Origin: Armatimonadota bacterium
GTDB taxonomy: Bacteria > Armatimonadota > Fervidibacteria > Fervidibacterales > Thermosaccharophagaceae
NCBI GenBank assembly: GCA_025062195.1
Contig: JANXAS010000025.1
Location: forward strand, 1 to 46,598
Direction of reading: 5' to 3'
DNA length: 46,598 nucleotides
The translations under genes were made by a program, and so were the position numbers. Below, piece by piece: positions 18,420 to 27,675 of the stretch. The stretch's first letter is position 1, and every line of letters starts with the position of its first letter. The notes under the pieces are model-generated. The model was not told where the DNA came from. It saw only the letters and a list, made by a program, of their open reading frames with translations, and made no database searches.

Positions 18420-19016
18420 ATGCGCAAATTGACATTAGCCGATGTTTGTGTGGCGGCGCTCCCAATTGCCCTACCGTTCTTTAGTGAGCTATCACTTATA
18501 TTGCTTGGTAGCATATCTTTGATAGTGCTCTCACAGGTGCGCATACCGCTACCGTTTACCCCCGTGCCAATAACGCTTCAGACACTCGGCGTGCTTCTTA
18601 TCGGTCTATCGTTTGGCTCGTTGCGCGGTTCTGTCACAGCTGCTGTTTACATTGTGTTTGGTGCTATTGGTGTGCCTGCTTTTGCTGGTGGTGCTTGTGG
18701 ATGGAAACATTTGTTCGGTCCAACTGGTGGCTACTTGTTTGGGTTCGTTGCAGCGGCATGGCTTGTTGGACGCCTCGCCGAGTTGCGCTGGGATAGAAGC
18801 TTTTGGCTCACATTCGCATCAACCATGCTTGGAACACTCGTTATCTACGTATTTGGGGTTGCATGGCTCTCCTGCTTTGTCGGTATAGAACGCTCCTTAA
18901 CTATGGGTGTCCTTCCATTCATACCCGGGGACATCATCAAAGCATTAGTTGCCGCTGCTGTGCTGCCGTCTGTTTGGAGATTAATTGGCACACGATGCGG
19001 CATCAAAAACGAGTGA
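18420..19016 (+). CDS. bioY: Biotin transporter BioY (ECF S-component)
   Basis: This 198-aa membrane protein matches BioY throughout: an N-terminal helix, then QVRIPLPFTPVPITLQTLGV, the GSLRGSVTAAVYIVFGAIGVPAF region, GPTGGYLFGFVAAAWLVGRLAE, and the late motif FIPGDIIKALVAAAVLPSVW. BioY binds biotin with very high affinity and works alone or with an ECF energising module; no ecfA/ecfT genes are nearby. ATG 18420 is supported by GGGGTGATG about 6 nt upstream. The divergent spacer to the FecR fusion (196 bp) must contain two promoters. I did not find a BirA-type biotin operator there. A 44-codon frame begins inside its stop codon. Confidence 0.95.
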   Translation: MRKLTLADVCVAALPIALPFFSELSLILLGSISLIVLSQVRIPLPFTPVPITLQTLGVLLIGLSFGSLRGSVTAAVYIVFGAIGVPAFAGGACGWKHLFGPTGGYLFGFVAAAWLVGRLAELRWDRSFWLTFASTMLGTLVIYVFGVAWLSCFVGIERSLTMGVLPFIPGDIIKALVAAAVLPSVWRLIGTRCGIKNE

Positions 19017-19147
19017 TGTTCGCGTTGCAAGCAATGGTGGGGACAAAAATTGCGTCCCTCATTTTTACGGTCTCGTTCATGTCCGCCGTTACTTTCGCAT
19101 CGTTTCATTTGCAACGCTCACGCTATCTGGAAGCGAACATTAACTGA
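19016..19147 (+). CDS. Possible 44-aa membrane peptide coupled to bioY
   Basis: ATG 19016 overlaps the bioY stop codon (TGATG). The 43-44 residue product has one hydrophobic segment (KIASLIFTVSFMSAVTFASF) flanked by charged ends, so it could be a single-span membrane peptide made by translational re-initiation. There is only a weak GAG before the start, no family is recognised, and the frame could be chance. Confidence 0.35.
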   Translation: MFALQAMVGTKIASLIFTVSFMSAVTFASFHLQRSRYLEANIN

Positions 19148-19153
19148 GGAAGT

Positions 19154-19174
19154 TGAGGGAGCAATTTTCCCTCA
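19154..19174. terminator. Bidirectional hairpin between bioY unit and nifU-like gene
   Basis: TGAGGGA (19154-19160) pairs perfectly with TCCCTCA (19168-19174) around a 7-nt loop containing a T-run (TTTT at 19165-19168). It sits between convergent genes; the stop codon of the minus-strand NifU-like gene forms part of the stem. It is a plausible weak terminator for both directions. Confidence 0.4.
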
Positions 19175-19441
19175 CTCAACAGCGACGACTTGGCGCACCT
19201 CTGGCACACGCTCTTTTAAGTGGTTTTCAATGGCGAGCTGCAGTGTGAATTGGGCAAATGGGCATGCACTGCAAGCTCCCACAAGGCGCACCTGCACGAT
19301 GCCATTAGCTTCGTCAATGTTCACAAGCTCAACATCGCCGCCATCCATGCGCAGGTAATGTCGGACCTCTCCGAGCGCCTCCGAAATTCGTTCATGCAAA
19401 TTCTTTTCAGGTTGCGCATCAGCAGATTGGTTTTCGTTCAC
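19172..19441 (-). CDS. NifU C-terminal-domain iron-sulfur scaffold protein
   Basis: The 89-aa product is a stand-alone NifU C-terminal (Nfu-type) domain. It has the helix EALGEVRHYLRMDGGDVELV and the CxxC pair in GACSACPFAQFTL that would carry a bridging [4Fe-4S] cluster for transfer to target enzymes. GTG 19441 is the likely start, with GAGGTGAG 4-5 nt upstream. The length is normal for single-domain Nfu proteins. No other Fe-S assembly gene lies near, and it is transcribed on its own. Confidence 0.92.
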   Translation of the reverse strand: MNENQSADAQPEKNLHERISEALGEVRHYLRMDGGDVELVNIDEANGIVQVRLVGACSACPFAQFTLQLAIENHLKERVPEVRQVVAVE

Positions 19442-19622
19442 CTATCTCACCTCGTTGTTTGAATGCATACATTGCCGATGGGTTAAGTTTATCACGCTGA
19501 GATGCAAGCGCTACCTTTTAGAGCTTAAATCTTTTAGCGATGCAAGGGCGGTGAGGAAAGCTCTTTGTAAAAAGTTCTCATGGGCAGGATGTCCGCATCG
19601 CAAATTGATTTTTGAAATTGCG

Positions 19623-20183
19623 TTAAAACATGGCTGACATAATGATTGTTGCCATAGCCAAAGCTGCAGCGAACTTGAGAATTGTTCCGAGCACCCTGCC
19701 CATAACAGTTGCCTTTGCTATCGCAAGGGCTTCTTTGCGATCCCGTCCTGAACGCAGCTCATATACGAATGCAGCTACAAACGCACCAAGTGTGGCAAAT
19801 GCGAGTGTCACAAACGCCGAAATGAGCAGCGCCGCAATGATAAACGGCATGACCAATGCAGCTAAGGCAACCAACCATGCACTTAACTTTGCGCCAAGCA
19901 AACCGCCGGCAACGGCGCCAATAACTGACCAAAGTATTGACTTGCCCGATGCACCGCTGCGCTTGGCGAAAAACATGCCAAGAGCATTTTCACCACCCTC
20001 GGCGATGAGGCAAAGAGCGAGCAAGATAAGCAGTGTTGTGATGTTCATCTCGTTGAACTTCGTGGCGATACCGTAGATCAATGCCGCCCCGAAGATAATC
20101 ACAGTTCCGGGCATGCCTAACGGAATGGTGAACAAGCCGACGATGATGCAAAGTGCCAAAATCACTTTGAGAAATACCAACAT
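19623..20183 (-). CDS. DUF456 membrane protein
   Basis: This 186-aa hydrophobic protein has four to five membrane helices rich in Gly and Ala. It matches DUF456: the N-terminal VGLFTIPLGMPGTVIIFGAALIYG, the segment AEGGENALGMFFAKRSGASG between helices, and the glycine-rich IGAVAGGLLGA. No biochemical function is established for the family. A region of about 180 bp without genes separates it from the nifU-like gene. ATG 20183 has no strong ribosome site (GAAATACCAAC upstream), so the exact start is uncertain. Confidence 0.85.
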   Translation of the reverse strand: MLVFLKVILALCIIVGLFTIPLGMPGTVIIFGAALIYGIATKFNEMNITTLLILLALCLIAEGGENALGMFFAKRSGASGKSILWSVIGAVAGGLLGAKLSAWLVALAALVMPFIIAALLISAFVTLAFATLGAFVAAFVYELRSGRDRKEALAIAKATVMGRVLGTILKFAAALAMATIIMSAMF

Positions 20184-20558
20184 GCTTTAATGCACCACCA
20201 TTTCCAATCACCAAAAGCTTTTTACCGACTGCGGCTTCGATGTTTTCGCAACGGCATTTTTGGTGCAATCAGTGTGCCTCTAAATTTAATGATTGCAGAT
20301 GCCATAGACTATTCATAGGGTGGAAGATGCTTTAGCCCGGGAGATGCGATGTAGGCATTCCGCCAATGAAAGCTCTCAGCAAATTGTGTTGCCCGATGCA
20401 TGGCGGGAGGTTAAATTCCAGATTGTGGGTGTGTGCCAGAGGCGCATGAAATGCGCATTAAAAAGCGCGCTTGCTTTTGTGCGTCCCTGTTCTTGTGTCG
20501 CTTAAAATGTTCGCATTGCATAAATCTTTGAGAATGCATTGGAGGGCAAGCTGCAGCT
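20184..20558. other. Divergent intergenic region, DUF456 / mlaE
   Basis: These 375 bases should hold promoters for both flanking units. I found no clear promoter boxes. It contains the 14-mer GTTAAATTCCAGAT (about 20411-20424), which also occurs in the spacer at about 27833-27846, so a shared short motif is present. Confidence 0.4.
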
Positions 20559-21389
20559 ATGGCTCGTCGCAGAGAAGTGCTTAATAACCGAAGCAGTGCT
20601 GAAGGGCAATCGGAGCGCACTGCAAGGCAGCCACAGTGGGTTGGTGAATTCATTATCGTTCCAATAGTTTACCTGGGTGAGGTGGCATTGCTCCTCGCTG
20701 AAACAGTGAGAGCGATGTTTTCCGAGCGCCTGCGTCTGCGCCAACTCGTTGAGCAAATGGACGAGGTCGGTGTCAGGTCATTGCTCATCGTCCTTTTAAC
20801 AGTTTCATCAGCCGGCGTTGTGCTCTCACTATACACGGCAAAGGAGTTGGCAACAAGGGGCGCTGGGCACTTCGTTGGTTGGTTGCTCGCATACACAATT
20901 GCGCGTGAGCTTGGACCGATGGTGACAGCAATCGTAGTTGCCGCAAGGGTCGGTGCGGCATTTGCAGCGGAGATTGGAACGATGAAGGTGACAGAGCAAA
21001 TTGATGCGCTGCGCTCGCTTGCTGTTGATCCGGTTGCTTACCTTGTTGTGCCACGAATGCTTGCGTGCATCATCATGATGCCGGCGCTGACTATGCTTGC
21101 CGATGTTTCCGGGACATTGAGTGGCATGCTCATAGCGAGCACTGTTGGCGTCCATCCGAACATCTTCTTGGATTCAATCAGGAGCTTCTTAACCGTGACG
21201 GACTTAGCCGTTGGATTGATCAAGTCAGTGCCATTCGGCATACTTATCGCCATTGTGAGCTGCCATCAAGGGTTGGAAACGACCGGCGGCGCAATGGGTG
21301 TTGGGAGGGCGACAACAAATGCCGTTGTTCTATCGCTCATCCTTGTCTATGTTGCCGATGTGATAATGTCATCAGTGCTTCCGAAGTGA
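20559..21389 (+). CDS. mlaE: MlaE-family lipid ABC transporter permease
   Basis: This 276-aa membrane protein is the permease of an Mla-type phospholipid transporter. It shows the MlaE family pattern: an amphipathic N-terminal stretch, then [38 protein letters not shown] as recognised in parts ([19 protein letters not shown] and [16 protein letters not shown]), and a C-terminal [19 protein letters not shown]. It begins at ATG 20559, with GGAGGG about 12 nt upstream. Its stop codon overlaps the start of the ATPase gene. The complex would move lipids between inner and outer membranes, which supports a diderm cell. Confidence 0.94.
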   Translation: MARRREVLNNRSSAEGQSERTARQPQWVGEFIIVPIVYLGEVALLLAETVRAMFSERLRLRQLVEQMDEVGVRSLLIVLLTVSSAGVVLSLYTAKELATRGAGHFVGWLLAYTIARELGPMVTAIVVAARVGAAFAAEIGTMKVTEQIDALRSLAVDPVAYLVVPRMLACIIMMPALTMLADVSGTLSGMLIASTVGVHPNIFLDSIRSFLTVTDLAVGLIKSVPFGILIAIVSCHQGLETTGGAMGVGRATTNAVVLSLILVYVADVIMSSVLPK

Positions 21390-22165
21390 GGCGGAAAGCT
21401 TTGGAAAAGAATATCTCAAACGAACATGTAATTGAGCTTGAAGATGTGCATTACTCAGTTCCCGATGGAACGGAAGTGCTTAGCGGTGTAAATTTGAATG
21501 TCAAGCGCGGCGAGATAATGTGCGTCGTTGGCGCATCAGGTGCGGGCAAGAGCACGCTGTTGAAATTGATTGCGGGCTTGCTTCGCCCAACATCTGGGAG
21601 TGTGAAGGTGCTCGGGGTTGACATAACTTTTCTCACGGAGAGGCAACTAAATGATGTGAGGAAGCGCATCGGCGTGGTCTTTCAATTTGGTGCGCTTTTT
21701 GATTCGCTTACCGCCTTTGAGAATGTTGCATTCCCGTTGCGTGAACACACCAATATGAGCGAAGATGAGATCAGAGAGCGTGTCTTTGAACTGCTTGATG
21801 CCGTTGGCATGCGCGGCAGCGAACATCTTCTTCCAGCTGAGCTGAGCGGCGGAATGAGAAAGCGAGTCGGCATAGCGAGGGCGCTCGCGTTGGGCCCCGA
21901 AATTGTGCTCTACGACGAACCGACGAGTGGCTTAGACCCAATTATGGCCGGCGCTATTAACAGCTTGATCGCTGATATGAGGGAAAGATATGGCGTGACA
22001 TCGGTCATAGTGACACATGACATACATAGCGCCTTTGAACTCTCTGACAGGATGGCAATGCTGCACGATGGCAGAATACTTGTCTGCGATACTCCCCGTG
22101 CAATCAAGTCAAACCATCATCCATTCGTGCAGAGGTTCATTCACTCTGGTGTTAGAGAAGTGTGA
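21386..22165 (+). CDS. mlaF: MlaF-family lipid ABC transporter ATPase
   Basis: The ATPase partner of the Mla transporter is about 259 aa long. It has Walker [12 protein letters not shown], a Q-loop ([17 protein letters not shown], typical of MlaF), signature [15 protein letters not shown], Walker [14 protein letters not shown] and switch His THD. The frame is open much further upstream, into mlaE, but family proteins start just before [13 protein letters not shown] 21386 overlaps the mlaE stop (GTGA), giving coupling; TTG 21401, with GAGG 9 nt upstream, is a good alternative. The third gene of the unit, mlaD, starts 77 nt downstream. Confidence 0.93.
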   Translation: MRRKALEKNISNEHVIELEDVHYSVPDGTEVLSGVNLNVKRGEIMCVVGASGAGKSTLLKLIAGLLRPTSGSVKVLGVDITFLTERQLNDVRKRIGVVFQFGALFDSLTAFENVAFPLREHTNMSEDEIRERVFELLDAVGMRGSEHLLPAELSGGMRKRVGIARALALGPEIVLYDEPTSGLDPIMAGAINSLIADMRERYGVTSVIVTHDIHSAFELSDRMAMLHDGRILVCDTPRAIKSNHHPFVQRFIHSGVREV

Positions 22166-22242
22166 GCCTCAAGGCGGAATTTTAAAGTTCGCTGCCATGG
22201 GACAAAGGACATCGCAAATTTATATTGAAGGGGTGATGCGCC

Positions 22243-24069
22243 TTGCGCCGCTACATTGAGATTAAGGTTGGTATCCTCGTCTCGCTTGGTTTGGCTCTAT
22301 TTATAGCCGTTGTCTTTTTCCTTCGCCCACTCGGATGGTTTCAGCGCGGCGTTCAATTCACGATGTTAGTTAATAGCGCTCACGGGCTGCGCAGCGGCTC
22401 TGAAGTTTATGTTCAAGGTGTCAAAGTCGGCACCGTAAGGGATGTTTCGTTTCGCCCAGATGGCAAGGTTGCAGTGAAAGCCGTCGTCCATCCAGACGCA
22501 CCGATATATAAAGGCTCAAGGTTCGCGATTCGCATTCACCCATTGCTTGGGCAAGCCTATGTGAGCGTTGATACGCCAAAGAGGGCGCGCAAGTTGGTGA
22601 GACTGCGCAGCGACGCCACCGTGAACGGTATAGAGCCAGTTGAACTTGATGAGTTAATGCCGAGGGCTCAAAAGCTGATTGAGCATTTGGGTGGGCTTGC
22701 AAGTTCTTTTGAGGAATTGATCGGGGATAAGGCATTTCAAGCATCTATACGAAATGTTGCCCGAGAGCTTTCGGAAACAGCTTCAAACTTGCGCAAGTTG
22801 ACTGGGGATGCAAAGCTCATTGAGGCTATAAAGCAAACGGCAATGCACATTGAGGGCACAACGAGGCAACTTGAAATGCTTGTTAGAGATCAAAGGCTGC
22901 GCAAGTCAATTGGCATGACGGCGGAGAATCTGTCCGAAGCCACCGGTGCGCTGAGGCGACTGCTCTCCGATAGGCGCCTGCAGGAGGGCTTGCCTAAACT
23001 CATTTCTAACTTAGAGTGCGCCTCTGGCGAACTTCGTTCGCTGCTCTCCGACAAAGAACTTCGTGGAACGCTCGCTAAGGCTATAGCTAACATTGAGGCA
23101 GCCTCAAGGCAACTTAACGAGTTGCTCTCGGATAAAGAGTTGAGAGAGGGTTTGCACACATCAGTTGTCAACATAGGTGAAGCGAGCAAGCGCCTTTCCG
23201 AGTTGCTTTCCGATAAGGAGCTCCGTGGCAGGTTGAGCAAATTGCTTGACGAAGCTGATGAGCTCCTTCAATCCGGTTCAAAAGGCATGAAGGGGTTTGA
23301 AGAGACAGTGGCTGAATTGCACCAGACGATCTCCGAAAACAGGGAGAGCATCAAGCGCTTAACGGCGAGCCTTGCTCAGCTGTCCGAGAACCTGGAGGAG
23401 ACTTCAAAGACGCTCAACTGGCTTGTGACCGAGGGCGGCGTTGCCGAGAATGTGCGTGTGGCTATCGCAAACCTTCGTGAGTCAACCGAGAATGTAAGGG
23501 AGCTCACAGCTAACTTGAAAGAGGTGACATCAAGCGAGGAGTTTAAGAGTGGTGTGAAGCAAGCGGTTGTTGGCGCTGCCGAAGTTACGAAGGCAGCAAG
23601 TGAGCTTGCAAAGCGCGGGAGCGAAATTGTCGCCGACATACAGCGCCCGGTGCGCGAGTTGACTAACCTGCGCGTTCAACCGTCGCTTGCAATTTGGCAT
23701 CTTGATGGCGGGCGAGGTGGAGTAGGTGATGTCGAGGCATTGATCACCCTGCCGCACAGGCGCTCATTCGGCTTGGTCGGTGTGCACGACTTCAGCGGGA
23801 AGGGCTATGCCACCTTTCAACTTGGTCAGTTCCTCTCAAATTCGTTAGCTGTGCGAGCCGGTGCATACCGTTCAGAGTTGGGCATAGGTCTGGATTGGCG
23901 CTTTAAGGGCGGTCTGTTATCGCTCAATGCTTACGATGCGAGTCACCCGAATTACAATGCTTGGCTTCGCCTGAGGCTGCTTCACGGGCTTTATCTTCGT
24001 CTCGGCGTTGAAGAATTGCGTCACGGTGGCAAGTTTGGCGCCGGGCTTGAATGGCGCTTGGGGGAATAG
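22243..24069 (+). CDS. mlaD: MlaD-type MCE protein with 27-residue repeat stalk and beta-rich C-terminus
   Basis: This 608-aa protein has an N-terminal membrane anchor (about residues 8-28) and one MCE domain (about 36-115; VNSAHGLRSGSEVYVQGVKVGTV), the hallmark of lipid transporters. Next come seven tandem 27-residue helical repeats (156-344) of the type LLSDKELRxxLxK, then further coiled-coil to about 470. The last 130 residues (476-608) are rich in alternating aromatic/Gly strands and look beta-sheet or barrel-like. The start is TTG 22243 with GGGGTGATG 6-8 nt upstream. A long helical stalk of this kind could bridge the periplasm, with the C-terminus at the outer membrane. That is inference; the repeat is seen directly. 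The protein is much longer than E. coli MlaD. Confidence 0.9.
   Translation: MRRYIEIKVGILVSLGLALFIAVVFFLRPLGWFQRGVQFTMLVNSAHGLRSGSEVYVQGVKVGTVRDVSFRPDGKVAVKAVVHPDAPIYKGSRFAIRIHPLLGQAYVSVDTPKRARKLVRLRSDATVNGIEPVELDELMPRAQKLIEHLGGLASSFEELIGDKAFQASIRNVARELSETASNLRKLTGDAKLIEAIKQTAMHIEGTTRQLEMLVRDQRLRKSIGMTAENLSEATGALRRLLSDRRLQEGLPKLISNLECASGELRSLLSDKELRGTLAKAIANIEAASRQLNELLSDKELREGLHTSVVNIGEASKRLSELLSDKELRGRLSKLLDEADELLQSGSKGMKGFEETVAELHQTISENRESIKRLTASLAQLSENLEETSKTLNWLVTEGGVAENVRVAIANLRESTENVRELTANLKEVTSSEEFKSGVKQAVVGAAEVTKAASELAKRGSEIVADIQRPVRELTNLRVQPSLAIWHLDGGRGGVGDVEALITLPHRRSFGLVGVHDFSGKGYATFQLGQFLSNSLAVRAGAYRSELGIGLDWRFKGGLLSLNAYDASHPNYNAWLRLRLLHGLYLRLGVEELRHGGKFGAGLEWRLGE
22708..23274 (+). 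repeat. Seven tandem 81-bp (27-codon) units inside mlaD
   Basis: Units begin at residues 156, 183, 210, 237, 264, 291 and 318. Positions 4-5, 7 and 10-14 are best kept (L L, D and a leucine pattern); units 4-7 share LLSDxxLxxxL almost exactly, the first three are more diverged. The higher identity of the last four points to recent duplication of units. Confidence 0.8.
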
Positions 24070-24167
24070 GCAAAGGGTTGCTCTACACCGGGCGCGTCAG
24101 AAGATGGCGGCATAATGAAATTTTGATGACATAGCTGAGGGCGGAATTCCTGTGGGGGTGCTGCGCG

Positions 24168-24620
24168 ATGAAGGTTATTCTCACTCAGGATGTCCCGAAG
24201 GTGGGGAAAAAATTTGATGTGGTTGAGGTCTCAGATGGCTATGCGAGAAACTATCTCATACCCAAGGGGCTTGCCATGCCAGCGACGGAGAGCGCTATGA
24301 AGCAGCGCGAGCATATGTTGAGCATGATGAAGCAGAAGGAGGAGCGGATTGCTGCGACTATGAACCAGTTGAAAGAGCAACTTGAAGGTGCGATTGTTGA
24401 AATACAAGTCCCCGCTGGTAGAGATGGCAGGTTGCATGCAGCAGTCACTTCGCAGGAAATAGTTGACCACCTAAAGAGGCAATTTGGAATTGAGCTTGAC
24501 AGGCGTCAGATAGAGCTTGAGGAACCACTGCACACAATAGGTTTGCATAATGTTCCAGTTGACTTGCATCACGGCGTTAGCGTCAGGTTGAAGGTGCGCG
24601 TGATCGCCAAGACCGAATGA
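24168..24620 (+). CDS. rplI: 50S ribosomal protein bL9
   Basis: This 150-aa protein is a standard bL9. It has the N-terminal RNA-binding domain (MKVILTQDVPKVGKKFDVVEVSDGYARNYLIPKGLA, seen as ILTQDVPKVGKK and GYARNYLIPKGLA), a long connecting helix rich in Lys/Glu/Met, and the C-terminal domain ending VRLKVRVIAK. It binds 23S rRNA near the base of the L1 stalk. It overlaps dnaB by 4 nt (ATGA), and the rplI-dnaB pairing is a common conserved gene order. Confidence 0.97.
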   Translation: MKVILTQDVPKVGKKFDVVEVSDGYARNYLIPKGLAMPATESAMKQREHMLSMMKQKEERIAATMNQLKEQLEGAIVEIQVPAGRDGRLHAAVTSQEIVDHLKRQFGIELDRRQIELEEPLHTIGLHNVPVDLHHGVSVRLKVRVIAKTE

Positions 24621-26050
24621 GAAAGGCGAGTGATAAAACCATGTCCAGCATTCAAGCAGCCGGTGTTGAAAGGGTTACACCAAACAGCTTTGAGGCTGAG
24701 CAGGCTGTGCTTGGTGCAATGATGATTGATAAGGACGCAGTTGCCCAAGTGGCTACTTTGCTTCGTCCCGATGATTTTTACTACGAACATCATAGGGTCA
24801 TCTATGAAGTTATCTTGCGGCTTTACAATCGCGGCGAGCCGACAGATATGGTGACAGTCATAAATGAGCTCAGGCGGATTAACCAGCTTGACCGTATCGG
24901 CGGCTCAGCATACATTGGCACTTTGATTGAGAGTTGCCCGGCGATAGCCAATGCCCCGGATTACGCACGCATAGTTGTAGACAAGGCTACACTGCGCCGG
25001 TTGATACTCGCTGCGGCACGCATAACCAGTTGGGCATATGAGGAGCAAGAGGATGTAGATACGGTCGTTGACAGGGCAGAGGCAGAGGTGCTGGCGGTTG
25101 GACAGAGGCGGCTCGGAGCGCATTACGAGCCGTTGCAGCGTTTGCTGATGGAAGCATGGAGCAGGATTGAGAGGCGCTATGAGCTTGGCGGCATACTCAC
25201 TGGCATACCGACAGGCTTTAGGATGCTTGATTATTGGACTGGTGGTTTGCAGCCCTCGGAACTCATAGTTGTCGCAGCACGCCCCGGAGTCGGCAAAACA
25301 TCTTTTGCGCTATGTGTCGCGTTAAACATAGCGGTTAAAGAAAAGCAGGTGGTCGTCATATTCAGCCTTGAGATGTCAAAGCAGGAGCTAATCCAAAGGA
25401 TGCTGTGCACATACGCTATGGTTGACCAGCACATAATGAGGCGCTCCACAGTAGCTGACGAAGATTTGGAGAAGCTCTCGCTTGCGTGCCAACACTTATA
25501 CGAAGCTCCAATATACATCGTTGATTCGCCAGACCTCTCCCCATTTGAAATAAGGGCGCTGTCAAGAAGGTTGCAGGCTGAAAAGGGTCTTGGTTTGATC
25601 GTTGTTGATTATCTTCAGCTTGTTAAGCCGCCGAGGAAGGCTGAGACAAGGGCGCAAGAGGTATCCGACATAGCTCGCTCTCTAAAACTGCTCGCCCGTG
25701 AGCTGAATGTGCCATTGATGGCGCTCTCACAACTCTCAAGGGCAGTTGAGCATCGTCCCGGAAGAAGACCGATCCTTGCTGACCTGCGCGACAGCGGCGC
25801 CATTGAAGCTGAAGCAGATGTTGTCATCTTCCTTCACAGGCAAGATGAGGAAGAGAGAGGCAGGAAGAGGAAAACAACCGGTGAGGGCGCTCAATTGGGC
25901 GATGAAAGACCACCTGTTGAAGACATAGAGGTCATCATTGCGAAGCAACGCAGCGGTCCGACGGGAAGATTCACAATGAAATTTGATAAGCGCTACACAC
26001 GCTTCGCTGAAATTGCCACGGAAGAGGGCGAAGATATCCCCACATACTGA
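24617..26050 (+). CDS. dnaB: Replicative DNA helicase DnaB
   Basis: DnaB is the hexameric helicase that unwinds DNA at the fork. The 477-aa product has the N-terminal helical domain (NSFEAEQAVLGAMMIDKDA) and the RecA-like motor with Walker A (ARPGVGKTSFAL), Walker B (LIVVDYLQLV), the arginine-rich late motifs (LADLRDSGAIEAEADVV) and C-terminal KQRSGPTG. ATG 24617 overlaps the rplI stop; ATG 24641 is an alternative that would still include the whole N-terminal domain. No intein or other insertion is seen. Confidence 0.97.
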   Translation: MRKASDKTMSSIQAAGVERVTPNSFEAEQAVLGAMMIDKDAVAQVATLLRPDDFYYEHHRVIYEVILRLYNRGEPTDMVTVINELRRINQLDRIGGSAYIGTLIESCPAIANAPDYARIVVDKATLRRLILAAARITSWAYEEQEDVDTVVDRAEAEVLAVGQRRLGAHYEPLQRLLMEAWSRIERRYELGGILTGIPTGFRMLDYWTGGLQPSELIVVAARPGVGKTSFALCVALNIAVKEKQVVVIFSLEMSKQELIQRMLCTYAMVDQHIMRRSTVADEDLEKLSLACQHLYEAPIYIVDSPDLSPFEIRALSRRLQAEKGLGLIVVDYLQLVKPPRKAETRAQEVSDIARSLKLLARELNVPLMALSQLSRAVEHRPGRRPILADLRDSGAIEAEADVVIFLHRQDEEERGRKRKTTGEGAQLGDERPPVEDIEVIIAKQRSGPTGRFTMKFDKRYTRFAEIATEEGEDIPTY

Positions 26051-26080
26051 ACGGCGCAGATGAATGCAAATTTTAACCGC

Positions 26081-27427
26081 TCAATGTCTCACCTTACTCA
26101 TGTAATCCGAGAGCTTGACATCAAATTGTGGGCTATGTTCCTTATCGTGGCATGGTGTGCATACCTTTATCGGGTCAATTCTCGGTGGGCGCGCCCTCTC
26201 TGAAGGCATATGACCATGCTCTTTAACTTTGACTGGGTCTTTTAGCTCCACATGACATGAGACACATTCAACGCCGCTGCCCTTGTCAGTCATCGTCAGG
26301 CGCTTCGTTTGTATGAACTCCTCTGAGTGACACTTCAAGCAATCCGGTTCTATACGGTGCCTTTTCTTCAAGGTCAGCACTGCAGTTGCATGCTTTGTCG
26401 TCATCCAATGGCGATATTCGCTCTCATGGCACTTTGCGCATTCCTTTGGCGTCGTGTATTCCTTTGCGCGCCTGACAATAGTTAACCATTGCGCCTTAAG
26501 CCTCTCCTGTCGCTTCCTGTAATAAGCGCTTACGAGCATCTTGATCTCCTCATCCGGAATTTCAACGGACGGTGAATAAGTCGTCATGTTAAGATGGCGC
26601 ACTTTGCCCCTGTGTATCCATAATCTCAGCAATGGCATTGGAAGCAACCTCTCGGGAAGTAAAAGGAAGTGCGTCTCAAAATTAGTTTGGAACTCAGGGC
26701 GGTTAAGCTGTTGCGCGGAAGTGTGAGTGATTATAGCAGTTATGAACTTGCCCGCATCTGTTTCCTTCAACACTCGTTCAATCAATCCCCAATCCCAATA
26801 GTTCATGAGTATGACTGCATTGGTGTTGCCTGAGGCTGACTTAACATCATTCATCACTTCATTCCATTTCGCCATCACTGTCCTCTCATCGTTTGATTTT
26901 GGTTGAATGCCACTCGTTACGAATGCAACCTTGTATTGTGAGCGACTTAAAACCCACACCGGCTTGCAAATGTCGCTTAGCCCCTCATTGCCCTTGATGT
27001 CTCGTGCGAGCAGTTTCATGTTGAGTTTTCTTGCCTGGGAGAGCACCTCATCAATGTAGAACTGTTCGCTTTGCGCGGTTGACACAAGGTCATATCCAAG
27101 CATCTTAAATGAGCGCATTGCCACCTCCACCGACTCTCTATCGGATGTGAAATTGCCCGATTCAATCAGAAGCAGCCTCTCACGAAGTTGCGGCGTTAAA
27201 GTCAAGCCCTTAATAGCCTGAGCCCTCATCGGAAGGCTTTGAGCCCTTTCGCCTGGGCATCCGCAAAATTCAAAGCGTCCCCTCATTTTTCCCGTGACAA
27301 GAATTTCAATGTCAGGTGGGCGGTTTATGATTGCCCTTTGAGATGTGATGATAAAGTTTGCGATGATGCCGATGATCACTATCGTAATTAGAGCGAGCAG
27401 CAAGATGTGCGTTGAGCGGAACTTCAC
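26081..27427 (-). CDS. Membrane-anchored UshA-like domain fused to tetraheme cytochrome
   Basis: The protein (about 448 aa) starts with one membrane anchor (ILLLALITIVIIGIIANF). A domain resembling the UshA/5'-nucleotidase-like proteins of metal-reducing and planctomycete genomes follows, recognised by the RFEFCGCPGE motif near its start. The usual metal-binding DxH pair is not evident, so hydrolase activity is doubtful. The C-terminus has four CxxCH haem sites: CAKCH, CLKCH, CVSCH and CTPCH. Further His residues (for example HGHMP) could serve as axial ligands. GTG 27427 is chosen because GGGGGTG lies 6 nt upstream; the open frame extends to 27511 with no such site. It should sit outside the inner membrane and take part in electron transfer; the partner is unknown. 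No cytochrome maturation gene is nearby. Confidence 0.8.
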   Translation of the reverse strand: MKFRSTHILLLALITIVIIGIIANFIITSQRAIINRPPDIEILVTGKMRGRFEFCGCPGERAQSLPMRAQAIKGLTLTPQLRERLLLIESGNFTSDRESVEVAMRSFKMLGYDLVSTAQSEQFYIDEVLSQARKLNMKLLARDIKGNEGLSDICKPVWVLSRSQYKVAFVTSGIQPKSNDERTVMAKWNEVMNDVKSASGNTNAVILMNYWDWGLIERVLKETDAGKFITAIITHTSAQQLNRPEFQTNFETHFLLLPERLLPMPLLRLWIHRGKVRHLNMTTYSPSVEIPDEEIKMLVSAYYRKRQERLKAQWLTIVRRAKEYTTPKECAKCHESEYRHWMTTKHATAVLTLKKRHRIEPDCLKCHSEEFIQTKRLTMTDKGSGVECVSCHVELKDPVKVKEHGHMPSERARPPRIDPIKVCTPCHDKEHSPQFDVKLSDYMSKVRH

Positions 27428-27675
27428 GCAATTCACCCCCATAGCGCTGCATCGCAATTGGAAGTGCCATTTAAAATTTTGCTGTGCGTAATGAGTTGAG
27501 TAGCGCCGCATTGTATTCGTGACAATGTCATCCCGCTATTTAAAAGCTTCGTTTGAGGAGGCATCTTATCGTTAGGGAACTTCACGGGCGTAAAGTGCAT
27601 GAGATTGAGAATCATCAACTGTGATTGAATGCTGTTCCGTTACAAAATGTAGCATGGGCATAACGCGTAGGCACA

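Noticed and set aside
21065-21385. Long upstream extension of the mlaF frame
   Set aside because: It lies wholly inside mlaE in another frame, with no ribosome site and no ABC-ATPase similarity. The ATPase domain starts after 21386.
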